Positions 13,767-22,369 of a stretch of 39,819 nucleotides of DNA are shown here, in pieces. This DNA comes from Nitrososphaerales archaeon (GTDB taxonomy: Archaea > Thermoproteota > Nitrososphaeria > Nitrososphaerales > Gagatemarchaeaceae): positions 1 through 39,819 of the forward strand of contig JAJTZB010000012.1 of assembly GCA_032906765.1 (NCBI GenBank), given 5' to 3'. Each line of letters begins with the position of its first letter. Positions within the stretch are counted from its first letter, which is position 1. A program made the position numbers and the translations under genes. The notes under the pieces were generated by a model. It was not told the origin of the DNA. It worked only from the letters and a program-made list of their open reading frames with translations, and did not search any database.

Positions 13767-14633
13767 ATGGAAGAGACGCTCCTCGAAAAGCTCGCACCGC
13801 GGCTGAAGGAGCTTGGGACGGGTGGGTACAGTCGTGTCTACAGAGGCAAGTCTGGTACCTACAGCACGAGCCTGAGGCTCGCGATTGCCGAGATACTCGA
13901 CTCGCTAGGCATCGGCTTCAAGGAGAACGTCAAGGTTCCATCGACGTCACTGACGGCCGACTTCGAGGCAAACGGGACCTTCTTCTTCGTTGACAGGGAG
14001 TTGAAGGGGGCAGAAATCGCACGGCTTGGCAAGGCAGGCAAGAGAGTGGTTCTGGTCAAGGTTTCTTCCGAGAGGAGCGACAGGGCGGACGCGGGCGTCA
14101 GGGTGGTGGAGGTCGGCTCGTCGGTCGGGGAGAGGCGGCAGACAATCTTCCTTGATGACCCCTCCTTCAACTTCGACTACGCGCATATTCTTCCTCACAC
14201 CCAGAAGTGCTCTGTGATGCACGGCCATACCTCGTCCGCTCTCGTAGAGATCATAGGGACTCCGATCGAGGGCATGGTCGTCGACTTCGGGGAGGCGAAG
14301 GACATCATCAGGGACGCGATAAGGAGCTTGGACCACAAGCTGTTCATCAGCGAGAAGTACGTCTCCAAGGACGACGGAAAGAGCGTGACGCTCAGCTTCG
14401 ACACGGTGCACGGCAAGTTCGTCATCAAGGCACCGAAGGCTACAACCGTGCTGCTCGACGGTGAGGCCACGGTCGAGAACCTCGCGCGAGAGGTGTTGAA
14501 CAGGATATCGCCCAGGATGCCGCCGAACGCGTCCGCTGTCGGCGTCTACGTGTACGAAGGGCTGAACAAGGGAAGCCATCTGCTGGCGCAACTGCACAGC
14601 TCCGGGGCGGGAGCCAGACGAAGGAAGCGATAG
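13767..14633 (+). CDS. queD: 6-carboxytetrahydropterin synthase with extra N-terminal domain
   Basis: Residues about 130-270 are a QueD/PTPS domain. Zinc ligands are H140 (DYAHIL), H152 and H154 (CSVMHGH). C148 is the catalytic cysteine, D189-H190 complete the relay, and E264 (VYEG) should hold the pterin. QueD makes 6-carboxy-tetrahydropterin from dihydroneopterin triphosphate in the preQ0 pathway to archaeosine. The first 125 residues are not part of usual QueD proteins (about 120-140 aa in total). They form an alpha-beta domain (LRLAIAEILDSLGIGFKENV, GTFFFVDRELKG, RVVLVKVSS) of unknown role, vaguely nuclease-like in pattern. The TATA box (TACTATAAAC, 13731-13740) supports the ATG. queC follows in an overlapping frame. 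Confidence 0.87.
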   Translation: MEETLLEKLAPRLKELGTGGYSRVYRGKSGTYSTSLRLAIAEILDSLGIGFKENVKVPSTSLTADFEANGTFFFVDRELKGAEIARLGKAGKRVVLVKVSSERSDRADAGVRVVEVGSSVGERRQTIFLDDPSFNFDYAHILPHTQKCSVMHGHTSSALVEIIGTPIEGMVVDFGEAKDIIRDAIRSLDHKLFISEKYVSKDDGKSVTLSFDTVHGKFVIKAPKATTVLLDGEATVENLAREVLNRISPRMPPNASAVGVYVYEGLNKGSHLLAQLHSSGAGARRRKR

Positions 14634-15277
14634 TCCTCCTCTCGGGAGGAATCGACTCGGCGACCTGCCTGTACATGGCGAAGGAGGAAGGGTACAGCGC
14701 GAGGGCGCTGACCTTCGAGTTCCACGGCGTCGCTTCAAGCGAGCTCAGGGCTGCCAGGGCTGTGGCGCGGTCGGCGGGAGTCAAGCAGCACAGATTCGTC
14801 AGGCTCCCGGACATGAAAGAGGCCGCAGACATCAGAGGAGCCAAGTTCGAAGGCCTTCCCCCCACCTACATCCCCCTGCGCAACAGCATCTTCTACTCCA
14901 TCGCAGCTGGATACGCGGAGGAGGTCGGGGCAGACTACATCATCGGCGGCCACAACAAGGACGACGTCAGCGTCTTCCGCGACGCCGGAAGGGAGTTCTT
15001 CGCCAGCCTGGAGCGTGCCCTTTGGGCCGCCTCCAGCACACTGGCTGAAAGACGGACAAGGTTGCTCAGACCCCTGGGGTCCAAGACCAAGCCCGAGGTG
15101 ATACGGACAGCGGTGGCGCTTGGTGTGCCGCTGAATCTGACTTGGAGCTGTCATGGAGACGGCCGCACGCACTGCTGGAGGTGCGCCGGATGCGCGTCGA
15201 GGACTGACTCGTTTCGCCTGGCAGAGGTGCCCGACCCTCTGCGAAAGGCCTCGGAGCGGGGAAAACTCTTAAAGTAA
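14618..15277 (+). CDS. queC: 7-cyano-7-deazaguanine synthase
   Basis: QueC converts 7-carboxy-7-deazaguanine to preQ0 using ATP and ammonia. The PP-loop is complete (LLSGGIDSATCLY), and the C-terminal zinc site is visible in TWSCHGDGRTHCWRCAGC. The start is a problem. The first Met lies inside the PP-loop region, and no ATG, GTG or TTG precedes it in this frame for a long way. The open frame overlaps the end of queD at one base earlier in phase. The likely options are a near-cognate ACG at 14618 (GGGAG lies upstream), a -1 frameshift that fuses QueD and QueC, or a one-base sequence error. The position given assumes ACG. Confidence 0.85.
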   Translation, partial: TKEAIVLLSGGIDSATCLYMAKEEGYSARALTFEFHGVASSELRAARAVARSAGVKQHRFVRLPDMKEAADIRGAKFEGLPPTYIPLRNSIFYSIAAGYAEEVGADYIIGGHNKDDVSVFRDAGREFFASLERALWAASSTLAERRTRLLRPLGSKTKPEVIRTAVALGVPLNLTWSCHGDGRTHCWRCAGCASRTDSFRLAEVPDPLRKASERGKLLK

Positions 15278-15298
15278 GAAACTTGGCAGCGGGTCAAC

Positions 15299-16048
15299 TT
15301 GGTCAGCAGAGAGGAAGAAACCTCTCAGAGCGTCTCGTACATCGATGCCACAGCCGACGTCCAGAAGGAGCCTGCCCAGATAGCAGTGGAAGCGGGGGTT
15401 GCGGACCTCAGGGTTCTCTACAGGGACGGGGGACTGAGCATGCCGGTCACGCTCACCATTCAGACCTCCACCAGGCTTCACCGAGGGGTTCACATGAGCA
15501 GGCTGGTGAGGGCAGCCAACAACCGGAAGTCGAGGAACATGGAAGAGTGGCTGAAGTGGATTTGCAAGGAAGTCAACAGGACGCAGCCTGGCTCTTCGGT
15601 CACTTCTGCGTTCGAGATGCCATACGACGACCAGTTCGCCAAGGTAAGGATGAGGGCCACTGAGAGGGGAGCGATAACATACCAGTTCTCGGTGCAGGGA
15701 ATCACAGCGTGTCCGTGCAGCAAGAAGATGATTGGCGTAGGCCACATGCAGAGGGCGGAAATCACAATGGTATTCAGGAGTGGAGGGCCGGTCGACTTCA
15801 CAGCGCTGGTGGACAAGCTCTCGGAGTGCTTCTCTGCCACGCCGAAGGAGGAGATGAAGAGGCTAGAGGAGGCGAAAAAGATCCTCGAGGCGCAGGCCAA
15901 CCCGAGGTTCGCAGAGGACCTCGTACGCGAGTGCGTGAAGAGATTCCCAAACGCCTTCTTCGTGAGCGGAAGGTGCTTCGAATCAATCCACGCCCACGAC
16001 GCCATAGCAACGTGGTCATCGAGGCCGGGCTGGATGCCAGTCATCTGA
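15299..16048 (+). CDS. mptA: GTP cyclohydrolase MptA / FolE2 family
   Basis: This 249-residue enzyme opens GTP to start pterin synthesis. In archaea MptA gives dihydroneopterin 2',3'-cyclic phosphate, while bacterial FolE2 gives the triphosphate. Family marks are RLHRGVHMSRL, the active-site CPCSKKM with the metal-binding cysteine, GHMQRAE, and the terminal FFVSGRCFESIHAHDA. The TTG start has a TATA box (CTTAAAGT, about 15268-15275) about 27 bases upstream, so it is leaderless and has its own promoter although it follows queC by 21 bases. Together with queD and queC it covers three steps of preQ0 synthesis. queE is not in the window. Confidence 0.92.
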   Translation: MVSREEETSQSVSYIDATADVQKEPAQIAVEAGVADLRVLYRDGGLSMPVTLTIQTSTRLHRGVHMSRLVRAANNRKSRNMEEWLKWICKEVNRTQPGSSVTSAFEMPYDDQFAKVRMRATERGAITYQFSVQGITACPCSKKMIGVGHMQRAEITMVFRSGGPVDFTALVDKLSECFSATPKEEMKRLEEAKKILEAQANPRFAEDLVRECVKRFPNAFFVSGRCFESIHAHDAIATWSSRPGWMPVI

Positions 16049-16093
16049 CCGCGCTAATCGCTGAAATCTTGCGGGTACCTGGGCTTCTGAGGC

Positions 16094-16828
16094 ATGGCAA
16101 GCTTCGACAGAGTCGCTGACGTCTACGACGCCACCAGGTCGCTTCGGGCGGATGTAATGTCGCTGGCTGTTGACGCCCTTGTGACACGCATGCGTGGCTC
16201 GAGCGTGCTCGACTTCGGGGTGGGCACGGGCAGGTTTGCTGGCCCGTTGGCGCGGGCAGGTCTGAGGGTGGTCGGCGTCGACGTCTCCCTCAAGATGATC
16301 CGCCAAGCACTGGCCAAGGGGGTGCGCGGCCTAGTGCTCTCGGATGCCGCATCTGTCCCGTTTCGGGACATGTCTTTCGACTACGTCCTTTCCGTGCACT
16401 TCATGCACCTCGTAGGAGACTGGAGGGCAGCAGTGAGGGAGATGGCAAGGGTGGGCAGGAATGGGCTCCTTTCACTGATGGAGGACTGGCAGGGCGCCTG
16501 GCCAAGGGACCTCTACATCGAGCTGCGGGAGAAAAAGGGTTTGCCGATGGGGGCGCTGAAGCTGGGAGAGCGAGACCTGGTCAAGCTGGTGAGGCCCGCA
16601 GTGGTCGAGGAGGTAGCGAGATACACGGAAGTCTTCGACCCGAAGGCGCTCCTCGCAGAGTACTCGTCGAAACTTCACTCTGTCACGTGGGAGGTCCCTG
16701 ACGGAGTCAATGCTCAGATAGTGGATGAGATGACCGAGAGGCTTGGTGTGAAAAGGGAGTTGTCGAGGACCTTGACCCTCGCCGCCTGGACCCGCGACCA
16801 GCTACTGGGACTCGACCCATTAGCTTAA
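16094..16828 (+). CDS. Class I SAM-dependent methyltransferase
   Basis: This is a 244-residue Methyltransf_11-type enzyme. Motif I is VLDFGVGTGRFAGPLARAG (about 38-56), the acidic strand end VVGVDVS follows, and the post-II region is DYVLSVHFMHLVGDW. The start ASFDRVADVYDATRSLR is typical of UbiE/BioC-like methyltransferases. The substrate cannot be inferred. It lies 45 bases after mptA and 30 bases before the DUF72 gene, which has its own TATA box inside the end of this gene. A role in modified-nucleoside or pterin chemistry is only a guess from position. Confidence 0.85.
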   Translation: MASFDRVADVYDATRSLRADVMSLAVDALVTRMRGSSVLDFGVGTGRFAGPLARAGLRVVGVDVSLKMIRQALAKGVRGLVLSDAASVPFRDMSFDYVLSVHFMHLVGDWRAAVREMARVGRNGLLSLMEDWQGAWPRDLYIELREKKGLPMGALKLGERDLVKLVRPAVVEEVARYTEVFDPKALLAEYSSKLHSVTWEVPDGVNAQIVDEMTERLGVKRELSRTLTLAAWTRDQLLGLDPLA

Positions 16829-16858
16829 ATCGGAACGAGCGGCGAAACGGCCGAACCG

Positions 16859-17722
16859 ATGTCTGACATTCTGCTGGGCACCTCAGGTTGGTCGTACAAC
16901 GAGTGGGCGGGAGTGTTCTATCCCAGCGCGAGCACCAACAAGCTCTCGTTCTACTCGAAGGTTTTCAGGACTGCGGAGATCGACTCCACCTTCTACGCCT
17001 ACCCGTCGAAGGGGTTGGCGCTGGGATGGGCGCGGTACACGCCTGACGACTTCGTTTTCTCTGCGAAGCTTCCTCGGACAATCACACACGAGAAGAAACT
17101 CGCGCTGAAGAAGGGGGCGGAGGGAGATCTCGTAAGGTTCCTAGGGCTGATGAAGCCACTGATCGCCGGCGGGAAGCTCGGGCCGGTCCTGATCCAGCTC
17201 CCACCGAGCTACACGTTCGACTCCGACTTCGATTCGCTGAAGGGTTTCCTTCGGATAATTCCCGAGGACGTCAGGTTCGCTGTCGAGTTCCGGCATCCCT
17301 CGTGGCTTAGGCAGGAGGTCTGGTCGTTGCTAAGGGACAGGAACGTAGCGAACGTGATCGTGGACGAGCCGCTCCTCCCACCCGACACGGTGGTGACCGC
17401 CGACTTCGCCTTCATCAGGTGGCACGGGAGAGGGAGCAGGCCTTGGTACAACTACAGGTACCGTGATGCTGAGCTAAGCTCGTGGGTCCCGAAGGTCAAA
17501 GAAGTCTCCAGCAGGGTCGAGAAGACTTATGGCTACTTCAACAACCATTTCAAGGGATTCGCTGTGGAGAACTCTCTCAAGATGATGGGGATGCTTGGGA
17601 CGTCGACTGCCGAGCAGAACGAGGCCGCCGTGAAGGCGACGAAGTTCTTGGAGGGTGGCAAGAGCAAGTCAGGAGACACATCCATGTTGGAATTCATGGG
17701 CAGGGAAGGGACGGCTGCGTGA
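16859..17722 (+). CDS. DUF72 (YecE-like) TIM-barrel protein
   Basis: This 287-residue protein has the DUF72 signature: a start of ILLGTSGWSYNEWAGVFYP, EIDSTFYAYPS, FVFSAKLPRTITHEK, ILIQLPPSYTFD-like GPVLIQLPPSY, FAVEFRHPSW, and a late VEKTYGYFNNHFKGFAVEN. The family forms a TIM barrel and is widespread, with no settled biochemical role. A TATA-like GCTTAAATC (about 16823-16831) lies about 30 bases upstream of the ATG. Its TGA overlaps the GTG of the NAD kinase gene (GTGA), so the two proteins are translationally coupled. Confidence 0.9.
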   Translation: MSDILLGTSGWSYNEWAGVFYPSASTNKLSFYSKVFRTAEIDSTFYAYPSKGLALGWARYTPDDFVFSAKLPRTITHEKKLALKKGAEGDLVRFLGLMKPLIAGGKLGPVLIQLPPSYTFDSDFDSLKGFLRIIPEDVRFAVEFRHPSWLRQEVWSLLRDRNVANVIVDEPLLPPDTVVTADFAFIRWHGRGSRPWYNYRYRDAELSSWVPKVKEVSSRVEKTYGYFNNHFKGFAVENSLKMMGMLGTSTAEQNEAAVKATKFLEGGKSKSGDTSMLEFMGREGTAA

Positions 17723-18507
17723 AAGCGAAGATAATCCTCGACGGGGAGAAGCCGAAGGTCTCCTACGCGGAGGCCAGGAAGGCGCTCCGCACGGCTGGGG
17801 TGTCAGTGACGGCAAAGAGGCCCGACATTGGTGTTGTAGTCGGGGGTGACGGAGTCTTCAGCAGAGTCGGGAGGCTCGAGTCGATCCCCCTCCTCTTCGT
17901 GGGCATTAGGTCGACTTCGGCGACCGACTCCAAGGCGTACCTCGCGGCTGCATACTTTGACGAGCTTCCCTCTGTTCTCCGCGAGATATCGGCCGGCCGT
18001 TTCAGGGTCGAGGAGTACAGGCGTCTGGAGGTCTTGAAGAACGGAAAGAGCCTGGGCACTGTGTTCACCGATGTCTACCTCCAGAGGGGAGCGGACAGCA
18101 ACTGCATCAGGTACAAGGTGAAAGTATCCGGGAAGGGTATCGAGATCGATGAGGCTGCCATCGGGGACGGAGTTGTAGTCTCGACTGCTGCCGGCTCGAC
18201 GGGCTACTTCTCCTATCCCGACAGGGTGAGGGGAGGCGACCTCGACCCCGCTGGCCACACCGCCCTGGGTCGCGACCAGGTCGGCATCTGTCACATACTC
18301 CCCACCTACACGGAGAGGAGGGCAACGGGGGGGCACCCGCTCCGATACACGGTCCCCTGGGGATGCAGGGTCGAGCTCTCCGTCACCAGGCCCGCAGACG
18401 CCAGGCTGTACGGTGTCGGGCGTGGTAGGGGTGGAATCAGGGTCTCCACGAGAGATGTGATTACGGTCTCAGCCAGCCCCGAGACGACCAAGCTAGTAGT
18501 CCTCTAG
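17719..18507 (+). CDS. nadK: NAD kinase
   Basis: This protein of about 262 residues phosphorylates NAD to NADP. The diagnostic GGDG (VVVGGDGVFSR, about 40-50) is followed by the second motif GDGVVVSTAAGSTGYFSYPD, which forms the nucleotide-binding beta domain. The usual NE motif between them is less clear than in bacterial enzymes (YLQRGADSNCIRYKV). The GTG start overlaps the TGA of the DUF72 gene by four bases. A longer frame upstream belongs to a shadow of that gene. Residues after about 195 are more divergent than is usual. Confidence 0.85.
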   Translation: MKAKIILDGEKPKVSYAEARKALRTAGVSVTAKRPDIGVVVGGDGVFSRVGRLESIPLLFVGIRSTSATDSKAYLAAAYFDELPSVLREISAGRFRVEEYRRLEVLKNGKSLGTVFTDVYLQRGADSNCIRYKVKVSGKGIEIDEAAIGDGVVVSTAAGSTGYFSYPDRVRGGDLDPAGHTALGRDQVGICHILPTYTERRATGGHPLRYTVPWGCRVELSVTRPADARLYGVGRGRGGIRVSTRDVITVSASPETTKLVVL

Positions 18508-18622
18508 GGGCCGCCGGCGCGTCCGTGAGGGGCGCTACAGATGCACAGATTTACATGATATTATCAGAGCTACTTGATGACTACGCTGGTACACCGCGTT
18601 TGGGACTTCGCTCCTTTGCGAA

Positions 18623-18763
18623 ATGAACTCGCAAGACAAGGTCAGGATAGGAATCCTGGTCCTGTCAGTCGCCCTGCCGGCGATAGTCGCCGTCGTGGGC
18701 CTCTGGGCAGGCCAGCTGATTCTGCCTCACCTGGACCCAATAGGCGGCGGTGTTCCGCACTAG
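18623..18763 (+). CDS. Small single-helix membrane protein (46 aa)
   Basis: This short frame begins MNSQDKVRIG, has one membrane helix (ILVLSVALPAIVAVVGLWAG) and ends with a His/Pro/Gly-rich tail (LPHLDPIGGGVPH). No well-placed TATA box or Shine-Dalgarno site is seen, though plausible AT-rich sequence (GATTTACATG) lies about 75 bases upstream. A strong terminator begins six bases after its stop, which supports it being the last transcribed unit. Small proteins of this kind often associate with membrane complexes. Nothing here shows which one. Confidence 0.5.
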   Translation: MNSQDKVRIGILVLSVALPAIVAVVGLWAGQLILPHLDPIGGGVPH

Positions 18764-18768
18764 ATGGC

Positions 18769-18792
18769 ATGAGGCGTCCCTTGACGCCTCAT
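18769..18792. terminator. Hairpin terminator between convergent genes
   Basis: ATGAGGCGTC and GACGCCTCAT form a perfect 10-bp stem around the loop CCTT. AATTTTT follows on the plus strand. It lies between the small membrane protein and the end of the convergent regulator at 18795 and could serve both strands. Confidence 0.7.
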
Positions 18793-18794
18793 CC

Positions 18795-19916
18795 CTAATT
18801 TTTGACCCGCCTTACTGCGCGGGCGAGTTCGGCCTTCATTTTCACCGGGTCGAAGCGCCAGTCGGAATCGTACATCTGGTAGGTCATGGTGAAGAGCGAG
18901 GCTTCACTCCTGTTGATGTAGCCTATCTCCACCCTGTCGTAGAGCCCCGGCACCTCCCCGCTGAGGTAGTTGAATACGGTGACCGCTTCCTTCACTGGGA
19001 TGCATAGGATGGCGATGTAAGTTCCGTCTTCTGTCAGGTACTCTGACCAGAGGAAGGGTATCTTGCTGACAGCCAGCTGAACCTTTGCGAAGTCGTCGCC
19101 CAAGTCCCTGAATACGAGACGTGTCAGCATCACCGAGTGGGCGACGGACTTTTCCACGTCGCGCATCCACCTCACGAAGTAGGCCGGAATCAGCTTCCGC
19201 TTCTGCACGTGCGCTCTGTAGTGGTACTCCAGGGTCTTCTGGTGGACCTTCAGTTTCTTGGCGATTCCCGCGATGTGCTGGAGGGCGTCTATCTGCAGCT
19301 CCTTCATCAAGAGAAGGTCATAGGCGTCGAGGTCGGACTGGGCCTGTTGCCTGTGCGCTGGAAGCGGCCTCCCTCCTCCCAGCCTGACCCTGCTCCAGTC
19401 GACGTCCCATTGTCCCGACTGGAAGTTGAAGTAGCTCGGCAACATCGAGTCGTGCCTCGACACAGCGGCTCGGCTCAGAGTGAACTCGCTCAGAATGCCC
19501 ATCTTCCGGAGGCCTTCCAGGAAGCCCTCGAACTCCCCCGACTTGCCCGCCGGTAGAGAGAAGATCGCGATGAAGTACCCCTGGGGGACTACCTTCGCGT
19601 AATAGGTCAGGTACGCAACGTCGTTCAGGCTCGTGAGAATCTTGTCAGCCACGCCCTGGTAGCCCTTCGAGAAGTGCAACTCGGCCCAATGCTGGGTAAG
19701 GCCGAGCTTTGCGTAATCAACGTCGGCGTGAATCTTGAAGCCGAGTTTCTTGAACTGCCTCTTCACCTTGTACCTGATGGTCTCCGCGTGTGCACCCGTC
19801 ATCCGCGAGAGGAGAGAGATGTTCTTCGGGCCGACCTTCTGAATCGCGTCAATGATCCTGGCCTCGAGGTTTAGGGACTCGTCCTTGAATGACTGTACCG
19901 CCTTTGTCTTGGCCAA
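18795..19916 (-). CDS. Transcriptional regulator with two Lrp/AsnC-like HTH parts
   Basis: This 373-residue protein has an N-terminal HTH (about 17-55: RIIDAIQKVGPKNISLLSRM, then AHAETIRYKVKRQFKKLG). A middle alpha-beta part follows, then a second HTH (about 190-240: DLLLMKELQIDALQHIAGIA, then KVHQKTLEYHYRAHV) and a C-terminal alpha-beta part. The duplicated HTH plus sensing layout is known from archaeal Lrp-like regulators. The TTG start has a TATA box (TTTTATTAG, about 19942-19950) about 28 bases upstream, so it is leaderless. It follows the end of phoU by only 65 bases on the same strand but has its own promoter. A role in phosphate control is possible but unsupported. Confidence 0.8.
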   Translation of the reverse strand: MAKTKAVQSFKDESLNLEARIIDAIQKVGPKNISLLSRMTGAHAETIRYKVKRQFKKLGFKIHADVDYAKLGLTQHWAELHFSKGYQGVADKILTSLNDVAYLTYYAKVVPQGYFIAIFSLPAGKSGEFEGFLEGLRKMGILSEFTLSRAAVSRHDSMLPSYFNFQSGQWDVDWSRVRLGGGRPLPAHRQQAQSDLDAYDLLLMKELQIDALQHIAGIAKKLKVHQKTLEYHYRAHVQKRKLIPAYFVRWMRDVEKSVAHSVMLTRLVFRDLGDDFAKVQLAVSKIPFLWSEYLTEDGTYIAILCIPVKEAVTVFNYLSGEVPGLYDRVEIGYINRSEASLFTMTYQMYDSDWRFDPVKMKAELARAVRRVKN

Positions 19917-19981
19917 GATTGGGCTACCCTTCGCGCATGGCTAATAAAACGATTCCGCGCGGAACTCTCGCCAGGCTCGAT

Positions 19982-20617
19982 CTATGACTTCGGCTCGACG
20001 CCAGTCTCTATGTAGACTATCGATTCACCGATGTAGGCGGCGTGGTCGGCGATCCTCTCGAGGTACCTTAGAATCAGCGTGGCAGAGAGAGAGCATCTTA
20101 GGTCGCCCTTCCCCCCCATTACCTCTCTCAGCTGATGCCTGTAGCTTTCGTCGACCTCGTCGTCCATGGTTGGGATTTTCCTCGCAAGGTCGACGTCCCT
20201 TCGCGTGAAGGCGTCGATGCTCATGCCGATCATCTCCTCAGTCCTTCGCGCCGTTTCGATGACTGAGGTGGTGTCGCAATCCTTCAGGTTGCCGAAGATT
20301 TCCAGAACTTCCACGATGTCGTGGGCGTACCGCCCAAACCGGAAGAACCCGTACGAGATCTCGAAGCAGGCTTTGATGAACCTGAGGTCGGAGGCGACAG
20401 GTTGGTACCGAGCGATTAGCTCCATCGATAGTTCGCTGACCTGGCGGTGGAGGGACCTGAGCTGGGCGGCCCACTCGTTCACCAGCGTCTGCTTCTGCCC
20501 CGTCCGGTACGCTTCGATTGCAGCCGATACTGCGTTCTCTGATATCGAGGCCATCTCCAAAAGAAGGCTGTTGAGCTTCTGGAGCCCCATGTCCATCAAT
20601 CTTGGTATTTCAATCAC
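19982..20617 (-). CDS. phoU: PhoU-family phosphate regulator
   Basis: This 211-residue, all-helical protein has two PhoU repeats. The first includes [21 protein letters not shown] and [20 protein letters not shown]. The second includes [20 protein letters not shown] and [21 protein letters not shown]. PhoU damps Pst transport and phosphate signalling. The E/DxxxD metal motifs are present. GTG starts within the TGA of pstB (GTGA), the usual last place in a pst operon. A second PhoU-domain protein, fused to AbrB, is encoded divergently at 24818. Confidence 0.92.
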   Translation of the reverse strand: MIEIPRLMDMGLQKLNSLLLEMASISENAVSAAIEAYRTGQKQTLVNEWAAQLRSLHRQVSELSMELIARYQPVASDLRFIKACFEISYGFFRFGRYAHDIVEVLEIFGNLKDCDTTSVIETARRTEEMIGMSIDAFTRRDVDLARKIPTMDDEVDESYRHQLREVMGGKGDLRCSLSATLILRYLERIADHAAYIGESIVYIETGVEPKS

Positions 20618-21450
20618 CCGAACTTGCCCGTGATGTACCTCTCCGTCAGCTCCTGCTTTGGTGTCTCAAATAAGTCCGCAGTTGGGCCGAACTCAACGAG
20701 CTCGCCAAGGTAGAAGAACGCGGTGTTGTCGGCTACCCGCGCGGCCTGCTGCATGTTGTGCGTGACTATGACCATCGTATAGTTCTTCTTGAGCTGGACC
20801 ATCGCCTCCTCGATCTTCGCAGTGGCAGTGGGGTCGAGCGCCGAGCAAGGCTCGTCCATGAGTATGACTTCGGGCTCTACCGCGAGCGTCCTTGCAATGC
20901 AGAGCCTCTGTTGCTGCCCTCCCGACAGCGCCGCCCCCGACTTCTTCAGCTCGCCCTTGACCTCGTCCCACAGGAACGCCATGCGCAGGCTCCGCTCGAC
21001 CACCTCGTCCAACAGTTTCCTGTCCTTCTCCCCGTTCAGCCTGAGTCCGGCAGCCACGTTGTCGTAGACAGACATTGTCGGAAACGGGTTGGGCTTTTGG
21101 AAGACCATCCCAATCTTCCGGCGAACCGAGACCGGGTCCACCTTCGGGGAGTAGATGTTCGTCCCATCGATGATGACCTCTCCCTCGACCTTTGCTCCGG
21201 GGGTGAGTTCGTGAAGCCTGTTCAGGCATCTGATGAAAGTGGTCTTCCCGCATCCCGAGGGTCCCATGACAGCGGTGACCTTCCTCTCTGGAATCTGCAG
21301 GTCGATGCCTTTCAGCACCTGGAGTTCGCCGAAGCTGGCCTTGAGGTTCCACGTTTCCAACTTCACCGAGTTCCTTGATGGGGATGGTCCCTGCACTAGC
21401 AGCTCTTCCTCCCTGACCCCCTCCGACCCGAGCTCTTTCTGGATTTCCAT
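20614..21450 (-). CDS. pstB: Phosphate ABC transporter ATP-binding protein
   Basis: This 278-residue ATPase has Walker [10 protein letters not shown] (about 63-71), the Q-loop region [16 protein letters not shown] typical of PstB, the signature LSGGQQQR, Walker [14 protein letters not shown] and the H-loop VTHNMQQA. It powers import of phosphate through PstC and PstA. The N-terminal 28 residues before [10 protein letters not shown] are an extra charged tail. It follows pstA by 13 bases and overlaps phoU. Confidence 0.96.
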   Translation of the reverse strand: MEIQKELGSEGVREEELLVQGPSPSRNSVKLETWNLKASFGELQVLKGIDLQIPERKVTAVMGPSGCGKTTFIRCLNRLHELTPGAKVEGEVIIDGTNIYSPKVDPVSVRRKIGMVFQKPNPFPTMSVYDNVAAGLRLNGEKDRKLLDEVVERSLRMAFLWDEVKGELKKSGAALSGGQQQRLCIARTLAVEPEVILMDEPCSALDPTATAKIEEAMVQLKKNYTMVIVTHNMQQAARVADNTAFFYLGELVEFGPTADLFETPKQELTERYITGKFG

Positions 21451-21463
21451 CTGAGCGTCCCTC

Positions 21464-22369
21464 CTAGATCTCCGCCCTCATCTCCGAGTACCGCCGTCCA
21501 ATCACGAGTTTGACCGTGAGGTTGAGGCCGAGCATGACGATGACGAGGATCAGTGCCGCACCCCATGCCCGCGCGTGCCAGTCTGCAAATGGGGAAATCC
21601 CATAGGTGTAGATCAGGAGAGGCAGCGCCGCTGTCGGCTGGAACAGTCCGGTCGCGAAGAAGGTGCTGCCGAGGGCGGTCAGCAGCAGCGGTGCGGTCTC
21701 ACCAGCGGCCCGCGCAACCGCAAGAAGTATGCCAGTGGCCAAACCGCTCTTGCCGGTGCTAATCACAATCCTGATCACCGTCTTCCATCTCGAAATCCCG
21801 AGCGCCATCGAGGCCTCCCTCAGGGTCACCGGAACTATCTTGAGGGACTCTTCGGTGGTTCTGGCGACTATCGGGATCATGATGATGCTGAGGGCCACAG
21901 CGCCTGCCAAGGCGGAGAACGTCCTTGTGGTGAGCACGATCACAACGTACACGAATATCCCTATGACTATCGAAGGGAACTCGGCAAGCACATCATTCAT
22001 GAAGCTCGAAATGAAAGACAGCCTCGACTCCGGCCACTCGGAGAAGAAGATTCCCGCCCCGACGCCGATTGGCACGGCTATCAGCGCGGCTATTCCGACC
22101 ATGACGAAAGACCCGACCAGAGCGTTCGCAATGCCTCCGCCGGGGACTCCCACGGGAGTCGGCAGGCCCGTCAAAAATGAAAGACTGAGGACGGGCGCTC
22201 CCTGGATGACGACGTCACCTATTATGAGGACGAGCGGAGTCAGCGCCAGAATGACGGCGACTCCCACCATGGCAGTCATGACCCTGTCGACGAGCCTCCT
22301 CCGATCGGCGCCAAGGGATGCGATATCTTGTGTCAAAGCTGGATCACCTGACCCTGGACCTGACCCCAT
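21464..22369 (-). CDS. pstA: Phosphate ABC transporter permease PstA
   Basis: This 301-residue membrane protein has about six helices and the binding-protein-dependent transport loop ([20 protein letters not shown], then [12 protein letters not shown]) that contacts Pst[19 protein letters not shown] is the PstA mark. The ATG at 22369 lies 26 bases inside pstC. A TTG at about 22335, nearer the pstC stop, is an alternative that would remove the unusual Gly/Ser/Pro start ([10 protein letters not shown]). It pairs with PstC to form the channel. Confidence 0.94.
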   Translation of the reverse strand: MGSGPGSGDPALTQDIASLGADRRRLVDRVMTAMVGVAVILALTPLVLIIGDVVIQGAPVLSLSFLTGLPTPVGVPGGGIANALVGSFVMVGIAALIAVPIGVGAGIFFSEWPESRLSFISSFMNDVLAEFPSIVIGIFVYVVIVLTTRTFSALAGAVALSIIMIPIVARTTEESLKIVPVTLREASMALGISRWKTVIRIVISTGKSGLATGILLAVARAAGETAPLLLTALGSTFFATGLFQPTAALPLLIYTYGISPFADWHARAWGAALILVIVMLGLNLTVKLVIGRRYSEMRAEI

